Shown here in pieces: positions 15,708-23,986 of a stretch of DNA of 36,878 nt. Numbering within the stretch: the stretch's first letter is position 1; every line of letters starts with the position of its first letter. This DNA is from a marine gamma proteobacterium HTCC2143. GTDB taxonomy: Bacteria > Pseudomonadota > Gammaproteobacteria > Pseudomonadales > Dasaniaceae. Both the position numbers and the translations under genes were made by a program. The stretch covers positions 1 through 36,878 of the forward strand of contig AAVT01000016.1 of NCBI GenBank assembly GCA_000169075.1, read 5' to 3'. A model generated the notes under the pieces. The model saw nothing but the letters and a program-made list of their open reading frames with translations. It was not told the DNA's origin and did not search any database.

Positions 15708-16346
15708 CTAGTTTTTCGCTCGGGCATGGAGATACGCGATAACATCGTACAAATCCTTCTCCGCGGACAAGCTCGTTGCCATCATTTTCATTTGTTTGCC
15801 GAAACGATCATCAGGGTGGCTACCCCGCAGCCCCGCTTTAAAGTTGCGATACTGACGAATAATATAGGTACGATCCAAGCTGGCCAATCGCGGTGAGTTA
15901 AGCGCCGTATTACCCTGCCCCTGACCGCCGTGACAAGAACCACAATTTCCTTGATAGACATTGTTACCATTGCGTAAATCTCCCTCTGCCATCGTCTTTA
16001 CCTCAACGGTAGGAAGAGTCGCTATATATTTAGCAACATCAGTGATGGCCTTTTCATCAACCAATACCGCTGTCATCGAGCGCATCTGGCTACCAAAAAT
16101 ATCACCGGCCTCCGAGCCACGTATACCCGATTTAAAATGACTGAGTTGACGGGCAATATAGCGGCTCGACTGACCCGCCAGCGCCGGTGCATTTGCAGAA
16201 TTATTCCCCTCACCTTTAGCACCATGGCAGACACTGCAACTGGCGTACATCATCTGGCCATCGGCGACACCATCTTCAGCCGCAGTGGGCATCGCTAATA
16301 GGGCAAACAATGTAAACAACACCCTTCGGTACAATGAAAAAACCAT
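15708..16346 (-). CDS. Cytochrome c4-like di-haem periplasmic protein
   Basis: A 212-aa secreted di-haem cytochrome with duplicated domains. After a signal peptide ending near AAED (residues ~22-25), the first haem motif CSVCHG is at 37-41 and the second CGSCHG at 135-139. Both are followed by the G.G.GN pattern and a PRLASL/PALAGQ segment typical of cytochrome c4. Each half has a later methionine (GSQMRSM, GKQMKMM) as the likely distal ligand. Such proteins shuttle electrons between the bc1 complex or a donor and terminal acceptors. It is the first gene of the cluster with the di-haem peroxidase and beta-helix cytochrome, so it is a plausible electron donor to the peroxidase. Confidence 0.88.
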   Translation of the reverse strand: MVFSLYRRVLFTLFALLAMPTAAEDGVADGQMMYASCSVCHGAKGEGNNSANAPALAGQSSRYIARQLSHFKSGIRGSEAGDIFGSQMRSMTAVLVDEKAITDVAKYIATLPTVEVKTMAEGDLRNGNNVYQGNCGSCHGGQGQGNTALNSPRLASLDRTYIIRQYRNFKAGLRGSHPDDRFGKQMKMMATSLSAEKDLYDVIAYLHARAKN

Positions 16347-16513
16347 AAGATTTCCGCCGGTCGGTTAGAATGAATCAGCAAGTCGACAGATATTACAGCT
16401 CCGTAACTGAAGATGCAGCACAAATATAAGGTTGCGACGAATGTCACCATGAATTGTCAACACGGTCAATTCAGACTATCCTACGAGGCCCTATCCCAAG
16501 ATGTATTTGTAAC

Positions 16514-17128
16514 GTGAATAAACTAACTATCACTGCTGCCATTCTTTTACTGCTTAGCGCCTGCATGTCTTCCCCTAAAGGAACCGCTCCATTACCACAA
16601 GGCTCCCTACAGGCTCAGCAGGCAATGTCAAAAGCTCACTGGCGCTGTGACGGCGACACTGACAAACGCTGGCATTGTCGCGATGAATCGAACCCTATTA
16701 GTAAAGTATTTTCCTCTGATGAATTGACTCAACCGCCCGTCGAGCTCATTGCTACAACTGCAGCACCGATAATCCCCTCAGAACCTGCTGAAGTAGCGCC
16801 CAAAAGCGTCGATACTGTTGACCCGCAAAGTATGGCGGTCACCGCAGTTAATCTAGATGAGGTGCCAGATAATCATTTTGCGGTACAGTTAATAGCCGCA
16901 AAAAATAGACAGGGTATTGCAACCTATCGGCAATCTCACCCCGATCAACAAACCATCGAACTGCAGACAGTCGTCAATCAAGACCCATGGTATATATTAT
17001 TGCTGGGTATCTATCCCTCACAGGAAGCGGCTAAGTCTGCAATTAAAGCGATGTCTCCAGCGCCTTCTGCTGACCCTTGGATCCGCTCTATGGGTCCCTT
17101 AAAACAATCGATAGCCTCGGGGCAATAG
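16514..17128 (+). CDS. SPOR-domain lipoprotein
   Basis: A 204-aa predicted lipoprotein. A signal peptide with lipobox LLSAC puts the acylated cysteine at residue 17, followed by a proline-, alanine- and serine-rich linker and a C-terminal SPOR-type domain of about 75 residues (HFAVQLIAAKNRQGIATY ... WYILLLGIYPSQEAAKSAI). SPOR domains bind denuded peptidoglycan glycans, usually at the division septum, so a role in cell-wall binding is inferred. I chose the GTG at 16514 because it puts the lipobox at the correct distance; the open frame extends to a TTG at 16454 without a signal-like start. It is convergent with the next gene; a 7-bp stem (GACTGTT/AACAGTC, 17133-17151) lies between the stop codons but has no T-tract. 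Confidence 0.8.
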   Translation: MNKLTITAAILLLLSACMSSPKGTAPLPQGSLQAQQAMSKAHWRCDGDTDKRWHCRDESNPISKVFSSDELTQPPVELIATTAAPIIPSEPAEVAPKSVDTVDPQSMAVTAVNLDEVPDNHFAVQLIAAKNRQGIATYRQSHPDQQTIELQTVVNQDPWYILLLGIYPSQEAAKSAIKAMSPAPSADPWIRSMGPLKQSIASGQ

Positions 17129-17139
17129 CCCAGACTGTT

Positions 17140-17421
17140 CTAAAAACAGTCAATGGCATCAAGTGCCATATGAATGACGAGGCCGATCCCGACCAGCCGG
17201 GTTTTTTTCAGCAGACACATAAAACCGTAGCCAGCAATTGGGATGAATCCGTGTAGAGGATGGAAGCCTATGCTGCAGCGGTAAGGGTCGTAGATAGGAG
17301 TCGCCAGCAGATGGTCGACATCGACAACCATTGTCGCCAACAAAACCAGCAAGCTAACCTTCCAGTTTTTCCGAAAGAAAACAACCGCGATGATAGCCGG
17401 TACAAGAAAATGCAGTATCAA
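17140..17421 (-). CDS. Small DUF6122-like integral membrane protein
   Basis: A 93-aa protein with three or four hydrophobic segments and conserved polar residues inside or next to them: VVDVDHLLATPIYDPYRCSIGFHPLH and IHMALDAIDC. The paired D/H motifs resemble the DUF6122/YdjM-type membrane proteins (possibly metal-binding), whose function is unknown. The only standard start is TTG at 17421, which has no ribosome-binding site. The frame is open for 14 codons further upstream without ATG, GTG or TTG, and an AAAGGG lies ideally placed before two ATC codons. The true N-terminus may therefore be slightly longer (IIHLILHFLVP). It lies 102 nt downstream of greA on the same strand. Confidence 0.7.
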   Translation of the reverse strand: MILHFLVPAIIAVVFFRKNWKVSLLVLLATMVVDVDHLLATPIYDPYRCSIGFHPLHGFIPIAGYGFMCLLKKTRLVGIGLVIHMALDAIDCF

Positions 17422-17523
17422 ATGGATGATCGTTACAGCCCTTTGATCGAGGAAATACGACCCTCATTCTTTACCACGGTCGGCCAGATGCCGCCCGCGC
17501 TTCAATAGTCAGAGGAATACTCT

Positions 17524-18006
17524 TTAGAGGTGACTGACTTCATCAATTTCATATTCAACATCACCTTTTGGCGTTTTGACAACAGCCACATCACCCACTT
17601 CTTTGCCAATAAGCGCACGCGCTATTGGCGAAGTGACTGAAATCATACCCGCGCTCACATTAGCTTCGTCTTCGCCGACAATTTTGTAAGTCACTTCCTC
17701 ATCGGTCTCGCAGTTAACAATAGCGACGGTTGTTCCAAAGATGACTTTTCCAGTACTCGGTATAGTCGTCACATCAATAACGATACTATCGCTTAGCTTC
17801 CCTTCAATTTCCTGAATGCGACCCTCGCAAAAACCCTGCTGCTCTCTAGCGGCATGATATTCTGCGTTTTCCTTTAAGTCGCCATGTTCTCGGGCGTCGG
17901 CAATGTCCTGAACAATTCGCGGACGGTCTTCAGACTTTAGTCGGTGTAACTCAGCTCGCATCGCGGCCTCACCTGCAACGGTCATCGGTACTCTGTCTAA
18001 ACTCAT
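17524..18006 (-). CDS. greA: Transcription elongation factor GreA
   Basis: GreA enters the RNA polymerase secondary channel and stimulates cleavage of backtracked transcripts. The 160-aa product has the N-terminal coiled coil (through DIADAREHGDLKENAEYHAAREQQ, with the catalytic-tip acidic pair D/E in 'HGDLKENAEY') and the C-terminal globular FKBP-like domain ending 'DVEYEIDEVSHL'. Length is standard (E. coli 158). The start overlaps the carB stop by 4 nt (ATGA), so it is translationally coupled to carB and belongs to the carAB operon, as in Pseudomonas. Confidence 0.96.
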   Translation of the reverse strand: MSLDRVPMTVAGEAAMRAELHRLKSEDRPRIVQDIADAREHGDLKENAEYHAAREQQGFCEGRIQEIEGKLSDSIVIDVTTIPSTGKVIFGTTVAIVNCETDEEVTYKIVGEDEANVSAGMISVTSPIARALIGKEVGDVAVVKTPKGDVEYEIDEVSHL

Positions 18007-21000
18007 GTGACAATCCTCTTGTGAACGTCCTGTAAACGACGAACTTCCCGGGTTTTATTTTTACCCTCTTTGATCGCCTCACACACTGCATCTGCACCCG
18101 CCAAAGTCGTTGTACAAAATACCTTTTTGGCTAGGGCCGTTCTTCGTATTGCCGAAGAATCAGCAATGGATCGGCGCCCTTCTGTGGTATTAACAATTAG
18201 TGCAATTTCATCATTTTTCAATAAATCGACGGTGTGCGGACGACCCTCTTTGACTTTATTCACCATCACCGCGGACATACCTGCATCAGTGATCACTTTA
18301 TAGGTACCCCGAGTTGCCACCAATTCAAACCCCAGATCGAGGAGCTTTCTGGCAACCGCTACAACACCTGTTTTGTCAGCATCACGGACACTGACAAAGG
18401 CCTTGCCGGATGTAGGCAGTTTTTCGCCAGCTCCAAGCTGGGCTTTTGCATAAGCTTCGGCAAAGGTATCTCCCAAGCCCATGACTTCGCCGGTAGATTT
18501 CATTTCAGGTCCCAGAATCGGATCAACCGCAGGAAACTTGTTGAAAGGAAAAACAGCCTCCTTGACGCTATAGTAAGGCGGTATCCGCTCAGTGGTAAAG
18601 CCCTGCTCCTTAAGACTGGTGCCAGCCATACAGCGAGCAGCAATTTTTGCTAGCGAAACACCGATACATTTAGACACAAAAGGCACTGTACGTGATGCCC
18701 GCGGATTCACCTCGATAATAAATATCTCGCCATCTTGCTCCGCCAGTTGCACATTCATCAGGCCACAAACGCCCAATTCAATCGCCATGATCTTCACTTG
18801 CTCTCGCATTTTATCTTGCTGCGCAGCGCTCAGTGAATAAGGAGGCAACGAGCAGGCAGAATCACCCGAGTGAATTCCCGCCTGCTCTATATGCTGCATA
18901 ATGGCCCCGATAACCACATCTTTTCCGTCTGAGACGGCGTCGACATCCATTTCTACCGCCGCATTCAAAAAGTGATCCAGCAACACCGGTGATTCGTTTG
19001 ATGCCTGTACAGCTTCTTTCATGTATCGCAATAGTTCGTCTTCGTCATAAACGATTTCCATCGCACGGCCACCTAAGACATAAGATGGCCGCACAACTAA
19101 TGGGTAGCCAATTGATGCTGCAGCCGCAATCGCTTCATCGGTTGAACGAACGGTAGTATTGGGTGGCTGCTTTAACCCCAACTTCTGAATCATATGCTGG
19201 AAGCGTTCTCGATCTTCTGCTCGATCGATGGCATCAGGCGTTGTCCCAATAATTGGCACGCCAGCGGCCTCAAGTTCTCTGGCTAATTTCAAAGGCGTCT
19301 GGCCGCCAAATTGTACGATGACCCCTTTGGGCTTTTCTTTATGTACAATTTCAAGTACATCTTCCAGTGTGACTGGCTCAAAATACAGCCTATCGGAGGT
19401 ATCATAGTCCGTTGATACAGTCTCGGGATTACAGTTGACCATAATAGTCTCGTAACCATCCTCCCTCATTGCTAGCGCAGCATGCACACAACAATAGTCA
19501 AACTCTATACCTTGACCGATGCGATTGGGGCCACCCCCCAGTATTAATATTTTCTCTTTATTACTCACATTGGCTTCGCATTCTTCCTCATAGGTTGAAT
19601 ACATGTAGGCGGTACTGGTAGCAAACTCAGCAGCACAGGTATCAACTCGCTTGTACACTGGATGAATGCCTAATACGTGTCGATGTTCCCTTACAGCCCT
19701 TTCTTCTTCATTCAGCAGAACGGCTAAACGTTTGTCTGAAAAACCTTTGCGTTTCAAACGGAAAATGCTGTTCGCATCAAGGTCAGCCAAATATTGTGTT
19801 TTTAATGCGTTCTCACTGAGTACAATGTCCTCAATCTGTGCCAGATACCAGCGATCTATTTTCGAAAAATCATAAACTTCGTCGATACTCATACCCGAAC
19901 GTAAAGCATCCGCTACGTACCAGATTCTCTCAGGGCCAGGATTGGTGAGTTCACTAATTAAGATATCGCGCGCATCGCTGCGATCGGTATCAATTTGATG
20001 TTCGAACCCTGAAGAGCCCACTTCCAAACCACGAAGTGCTTTCTGAATAGATTCCTGAAAGGTTCGCCCAATGGCCATGACTTCACCCACCGACTTCATT
20101 TGAGTGTGCAAATGGCTATCAGCTTCAGCAAATTTTTCAAAGGTAAAGCGCGGGATTTTGGTGACGACATAATCGATTGATGGCTCAAACGATGCCGGCG
20201 TAGCGCCACCGGTAATATCATTTTGCAGTTCATCCAATGTGTAGCCAATCGCTAACTTGGCAGCAATTCTTGCAATTGGGAATCCGGTGGCCTTCGACGC
20301 CAATGCAGAGGACCGACTGACGCGAGGGTTCATCTCAATAATGACAAAACGACCGGTATCCGGACATTGGCCAAACTGAACATTGGAGCCACCGGTTTCG
20401 ACACCAATTTCACGCAAAACGGCCAGCGAGGCATTTCGCATAATTTGGTATTCTTTATCGGTTAACGTCTGGGCCGGCGCTACAGTTATTGAATCACCGG
20501 TATGCACGCCCATAGGATCAAAGTTTTCGATAGAGCAGACAATAATGCAGTTATCGTTCTTATCTCGAACTACCTCCATTTCGTATTCTTTCCAACCAAT
20601 CAACGACTCGTCAATCAGCAGCTCACTAGTGGGCGATAAATCCAGTCCACGCTCACATATTTCGGCAAATTCTTCTTTGTTATAAGCGATACCGCCACCG
20701 GAGCCACCCATAGTAAAAGAAGGTCGAATGATACAGGGGAAACCCAACTGGCTCTGAACCTGAAATGCTTCTTCCATACTGTGAGCAATAGCAGAACGCG
20801 GACATTCCAACCCGATTCGTTTCATCGCTTTATCGAATAAATCTCGGTCTTCCGCCTTATCAATGGCCTCCTTACTCGCGCCGATCATTTCCACACCATG
20901 CTTTTCCAGCACACCGTGACGATCCAAATCCAAAGCACAGTTCAAGGCTGTCTGACCACCCATAGTCGGCAGTAGCGCATCGGGCTTCTCAACTTCAATG

Positions 21001-21230
21001 ATGCGAGCAACTGTTTGCCATTCGACGGGCTCGATATATGTTGCATCGGCCATCGCCGGATCGGTCATGATAGTCGCTGGATTGGAATTCACCAGAATAA
21101 CCCGAATACCCTCTTCCCTAAGCGCCTTGCAGGCCTGCGCTCCAGAATAATCAAATTCGCAGGCCTGGCCAATCACGATAGGCCCAGCGCCAAGGATGAG
21201 GATCGATTTGATGTCAGTTCTTTTTGGCAT
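18003..21230 (-). CDS. carB: Carbamoyl-phosphate synthase large subunit
   Basis: The large subunit makes carbamoyl phosphate from bicarbonate, ammonia delivered by CarA, and two ATP, feeding both arginine and pyrimidine synthesis. It shows the two homologous ATP-grasp halves: the first starts IKSILILGAGPIVIGQACEFDYSG, the second KILILGGGPNRIGQGIEFDYCC near residue 560. A C-terminal MGS-like allosteric domain (~940-1075) includes TRGTYKVI and TTEGRRS. The 1075-aa length equals the usual size. The ATG at 21230 has only a weak ribosome-binding site. Unlike the Pseudomonas operon, no gene lies in the 175-bp carA-carB gap. Confidence 0.98.
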   Translation of the reverse strand: MPKRTDIKSILILGAGPIVIGQACEFDYSGAQACKALREEGIRVILVNSNPATIMTDPAMADATYIEPVEWQTVARIIEVEKPDALLPTMGGQTALNCALDLDRHGVLEKHGVEMIGASKEAIDKAEDRDLFDKAMKRIGLECPRSAIAHSMEEAFQVQSQLGFPCIIRPSFTMGGSGGGIAYNKEEFAEICERGLDLSPTSELLIDESLIGWKEYEMEVVRDKNDNCIIVCSIENFDPMGVHTGDSITVAPAQTLTDKEYQIMRNASLAVLREIGVETGGSNVQFGQCPDTGRFVIIEMNPRVSRSSALASKATGFPIARIAAKLAIGYTLDELQNDITGGATPASFEPSIDYVVTKIPRFTFEKFAEADSHLHTQMKSVGEVMAIGRTFQESIQKALRGLEVGSSGFEHQIDTDRSDARDILISELTNPGPERIWYVADALRSGMSIDEVYDFSKIDRWYLAQIEDIVLSENALKTQYLADLDANSIFRLKRKGFSDKRLAVLLNEEERAVREHRHVLGIHPVYKRVDTCAAEFATSTAYMYSTYEEECEANVSNKEKILILGGGPNRIGQGIEFDYCCVHAALAMREDGYETIMVNCNPETVSTDYDTSDRLYFEPVTLEDVLEIVHKEKPKGVIVQFGGQTPLKLARELEAAGVPIIGTTPDAIDRAEDRERFQHMIQKLGLKQPPNTTVRSTDEAIAAAASIGYPLVVRPSYVLGGRAMEIVYDEDELLRYMKEAVQASNESPVLLDHFLNAAVEMDVDAVSDGKDVVIGAIMQHIEQAGIHSGDSACSLPPYSLSAAQQDKMREQVKIMAIELGVCGLMNVQLAEQDGEIFIIEVNPRASRTVPFVSKCIGVSLAKIAARCMAGTSLKEQGFTTERIPPYYSVKEAVFPFNKFPAVDPILGPEMKSTGEVMGLGDTFAEAYAKAQLGAGEKLPTSGKAFVSVRDADKTGVVAVARKLLDLGFELVATRGTYKVITDAGMSAVMVNKVKEGRPHTVDLLKNDEIALIVNTTEGRRSIADSSAIRRTALAKKVFCTTTLAGADAVCEAIKEGKNKTREVRRLQDVHKRIVT

Positions 21231-21318
21231 GAAGATTTAAACCCAAAATTGTCGTCTTTGAATAGAATAATTAAATCAAATAATACAGACCCACTAGCTC
21301 ATCGAAGCGGCTAATCGG

Positions 21319-21327
21319 CCCCCCCCC
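21319..21327. repeat. C9/G9 homopolymer in the carA-carB spacer
   Basis: Nine consecutive C on the + strand (nine G on the transcribed strand) lie in the 175-bp gap between carA and carB. Such tracts are prone to slippage. A small stem (CTCGA/TCGAG, about 21367-21383) lies nearby. No coding frame fills the gap. Confidence 0.7.
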
Positions 21328-21405
21328 AAACTGGCGGGAATATTCATACTACCGTAGGCGCATATCCCTCGACTTCAACTCGAGCGGAAAGCACTCATAG
21401 CGAAG

Positions 21406-22545
21406 TTAATTCAAGCGCTGCCGAATTAACTCAATAAAATGGTCAAACAATGGCGCGGCATCGTGAGGGCCTGGACTGGCTTCCGGGTGGCCTTGAAAGC
21501 TGAAGGCTGCTTTATCGGTTCGATGAATGCCTTGAAGAGAACCATCAAACAGTGATTTATGAGTCACTCGCAGATTATCAGGAAGAGTCGACTCATCGGC
21601 GGCGAAGCCATGATTCTGACTGGTAATCAACACGGTGCCATCTTCTAAATTCTGAACTGGGTGGTTCGCCCCATGATGACCAAATTTCATTTTTACCGTC
21701 TTGGCACCCGAGGCAATAGCCAATAATTGGTGCCCCAAGCAAATTCCAAAAACAGGAATGTCGGTTTCAAGTAAGCACTGAATTGCCTCTACCGCGTAAG
21801 TACAGGGCTCAGGATCACCAGGACCATTAGATAAAAAGACGCCGTCGGGGTTCATCGCCAATACGTCGGCAGCCGAGGTCTGCGCCGGCACAACCGTCAA
21901 CCTGCAACCGCGGTCAACCAACATTCTCAATATATTGCGCTTTACACCAAAGTCATAAGCAACAACGTGGTAATCACAGTCATTATCACTGTATTCCCTG
22001 TAGCTTTGCTCACGCTCTGAGTCCCAACTACCCTGTTGCCATGTGTATTCGCTGGTTGTCGAAACGACTTTTGCGAGATCCATGCCCTTGAGGCCGTCGA
22101 ATCCTTTCGCATACCTCATTGCCGCCTCTTCGTCGATGTCACCGGCCATTATGCAGCCGTTCTGTGCACCTTTGTCCCGCAGAATTCGGGTGAGCCGACG
22201 AGTATCGATATCTGCTATGCCGATAACATTACGGGCTACTAAGTAATCCTGCAGCGACTGCTCGTTGCGAAAACTACTAGCCAACAGTGGAAGGTCGCGG
22301 ATGACAAGTCCAGCAGACCAGATATCGGCAGCCTCTTCGTCTTCGCTATTCGTTCCCGTGTTACCTATATGAGGGTACGTTAACGTGATTATTTGACGCG
22401 CGTAAGAGGGGTCAGTCAAAATTTCCTGGTAGCCAGTCATGGCGGTATTAAAAACCACTTCTCCGACTGAATGTCCGGTGGCACCAATGGCGACTCCCCG
22501 GAAAATACTACCATCCTCTAGGGCAAGTATGGCTGGTACTGTCAA
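21406..22545 (-). CDS. carA: Carbamoyl-phosphate synthase small (glutaminase) subunit
   Basis: CarA hydrolyses glutamine and channels ammonia to CarB. The N-terminal small-subunit domain (AILALEDGSIFRG ... GYQEILTDPSY) is followed by a class I glutamine amidotransferase domain with the nucleophile C269 in VFGICLGHQLLA and the His/Glu of the triad in FQGHPEASPGP near 353-355. Length, 379 aa, is typical. The start codon is TTG at 22545, preceded by a perfect Shine-Dalgarno AGGAGG with 5-nt spacing; E. coli carA also starts with UUG as I recall. The gene follows a ~200-nt leader containing an intrinsic terminator, suggesting regulation by attenuation. Confidence 0.97.
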   Translation of the reverse strand: MTVPAILALEDGSIFRGVAIGATGHSVGEVVFNTAMTGYQEILTDPSYARQIITLTYPHIGNTGTNSEDEEAADIWSAGLVIRDLPLLASSFRNEQSLQDYLVARNVIGIADIDTRRLTRILRDKGAQNGCIMAGDIDEEAAMRYAKGFDGLKGMDLAKVVSTTSEYTWQQGSWDSEREQSYREYSDNDCDYHVVAYDFGVKRNILRMLVDRGCRLTVVPAQTSAADVLAMNPDGVFLSNGPGDPEPCTYAVEAIQCLLETDIPVFGICLGHQLLAIASGAKTVKMKFGHHGANHPVQNLEDGTVLITSQNHGFAADESTLPDNLRVTHKSLFDGSLQGIHRTDKAAFSFQGHPEASPGPHDAAPLFDHFIELIRQRLN

Positions 22546-22589
22546 GAAAACCTCCTAATAGAGCAATTAACTGGGGTGAAATACCGGTT

Positions 22590-22649
22590 TTACAGCGAGA
22601 AATCGCTATCAGCAGGCCGTAAAAAAGCGAGATGAAGATACAGCCTCAT
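22590..22649 (-). CDS. Candidate 19-codon carA leader peptide
   Basis: A short frame starts at ATG 22649, inside the left part of the terminator hairpin, and ends with TAA at 22590; it would encode MRLYLHLAFLRPADSDFSL. A ribosome translating it would run straight through the terminator stem and U-tract, the geometry of pyrBI-type pyrimidine attenuation. The ribosome-binding site is poor: a GGGG lies about 14 nt upstream. A second short frame, MCNAFGFH (22695-22669), ends 13 nt before the stem. Confidence 0.35.
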   Translation of the reverse strand: MRLYLHLAFLRPADSDFSL

Positions 22650-22656
22650 CTCGCTT
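22621..22656 (-). terminator. Intrinsic terminator / attenuator in the carA leader
   Basis: On the minus strand an 11-bp perfect stem (AAGCGAGATGA paired with TCATCTCGCTT, 10-nt loop) is followed by an unbroken run of T (22626-22621). It lies about 75 nt before the carA start and about 90 nt after the predicted transcription start, so it terminates the carA leader rather than any upstream gene (the nearest upstream gene is on the other strand). A competing pairing is possible: the left arm AGCGAGA also matches TCTCGCT of a second small hairpin at 22594-22607. Confidence 0.75.
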
Positions 22657-22750
22657 CAAATGCCCCTTTTAATGGAATCCAAATGCATTACACATCTCGA
22701 AATTTTGAGGGCTCGCCGGGCCGCTGAACACCGGATTATCTTGGCGGGAG

Positions 22751-22779
22751 ATTGTACGCAAAAGTCCGTGCACTGTCCA
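22751..22779 (-). promoter_or_regulatory. carA promoter
   Basis: On the minus strand TGGACA (22779-22774), a 17-bp spacer and TACAAT (22756-22751) each match 5 of 6 consensus bases. The predicted transcript begins near 22744 and has a leader of about 200 nt before the carA UUG. The rest of the 452-bp carA-AEC interval (22546-22997) shows no other gene. Confidence 0.65.
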
Positions 22780-22997
22780 CTTCATCAGCGACCAAAATAC
22801 CGCGCCCATCGCCCAATTTAACGCCAGCTAAAAAACGCTGCAAGCAAGCCCCTCAACTGACTTAGGTCGCCACTGTCCGCGCACTCCTCCAGAACGCTGA
22901 ACAAACGAATACAGCCGTGATAATATACGCTGGTTCCGCCCCGCTCATGCTGCCGTCAGTGCGGCATCAACTTGCCCCTGAGGAAGAGAAACCGCAC

Positions 22998-23948
22998 ATG
23001 AACGTCTCCGAAACCTTCCTTTACACCGCGGAAATTGTTGCACCGGTATTTCTTATTGTTTTCATTGGCATTTACCTCACCAAGAAAAAGCTCATTGACC
23101 AACACTTCATCACGGTGTCATCAAAGTTAGTCTTCACGGTAACGTTACCAACACTGCTGTTCATCAACGTCGTTCAAACCGACTTTGACCTTGTCTTTAA
23201 TGCCGGCCAAATTGGCGTCAGTATTGTAGCCACCCTACTGAGCTTTATACTGGTCTGGTATTTATCGGGCGCTGTGGTCAACCGTGCCGATAGGGGCGTA
23301 TTTACCCAGGGCGCCTGTCGAGGTAACCTCGGCATCATAGGGCTTGCCCTATGTATCAATATGTATGGCTCTGAGGGACTCGCATCTGCTTCACTCGTGT
23401 TGGCCATCATCATTCCCCTATACAACGTTTTGTCGGTTATTGTCCTCAATCTTTCTCACCATCAGCACGGACAGCTGCCCTGGAAAAAGATTGTCGGAGA
23501 AATCGCTAAGAATCCGTTAATTATTGCTGTTTGCCTGGCACTACCCTTCTCACTGATGCAGGTTCAAATCCCGACCCTTTTTATTAACACCGGCGATTAC
23601 TTGGCCCGTATGACATTGCCCCTCGCGTTGCTGGGCATCGGTGGCACACTAAGCCTAAAAGAACTAAAAACAACCAGTACAGCGTCTATTGCCTCCACGC
23701 TATTAAAAACTCTGATTCTTCCTGCGCTGTGCACACTCGGCGCCTACCTTTGGGGCTTAAGAGGGATACACCTCGGTGTTCTGTACCTGCTATTTTCCAG
23801 CCCTACCGCGACGGTAAGCTTCATCATGGTGCGTTCCATGGGTGGCAATTCATCACTGGCGGCCAACATGATATTACTCAGTACTTTTGGCTCACTGCTC
23901 AGTCTAAGCGGGGGCATCTATCTACTGCATTTATACCAGCTGATTTAG
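22998..23948 (+). CDS. AEC-family transporter (auxin efflux carrier/MdcF type)
   Basis: A 316-aa integral membrane protein with about ten hydrophobic helices. The N-terminal VAPVFLIVFIGIYLTKKKLID and the FTVTLPTLLFINVV segment are typical of the AEC (auxin efflux carrier) family, as are the mid-protein ACRGNLGIIGLALCINMYG and the C-terminal LLFSSPTATVSFIMVRSMGG. Bacterial members export or import small carboxylates such as malonate, malate or lactate, but the substrate cannot be read from sequence. The ATG at 22998 has a strong GAGGAAGAG upstream; the open frame continues 27 codons further up without a ribosome-binding site. It lies next to the glyoxylate-shunt genes, which makes a dicarboxylate substrate attractive but unproven. 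Confidence 0.88.
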   Translation: MNVSETFLYTAEIVAPVFLIVFIGIYLTKKKLIDQHFITVSSKLVFTVTLPTLLFINVVQTDFDLVFNAGQIGVSIVATLLSFILVWYLSGAVVNRADRGVFTQGACRGNLGIIGLALCINMYGSEGLASASLVLAIIIPLYNVLSVIVLNLSHHQHGQLPWKKIVGEIAKNPLIIAVCLALPFSLMQVQIPTLFINTGDYLARMTLPLALLGIGGTLSLKELKTTSTASIASTLLKTLILPALCTLGAYLWGLRGIHLGVLYLLFSSPTATVSFIMVRSMGGNSSLAANMILLSTFGSLLSLSGGIYLLHLYQLI

Positions 23949-23986
23949 GCAGTCAGTATCACCATGCGACCGCGGCCTAGTGACCA

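Noticed and set aside
18234..18653. 139-codon + strand frame opposite carB
   Set aside because: Lies wholly within carB, which is full-length and intact.
22917..22997. 27-codon N-terminal extension of the AEC transporter
   Set aside because: No ribosome-binding site there, whereas the ATG at 22998 has a strong one and starts at the usual first helix.
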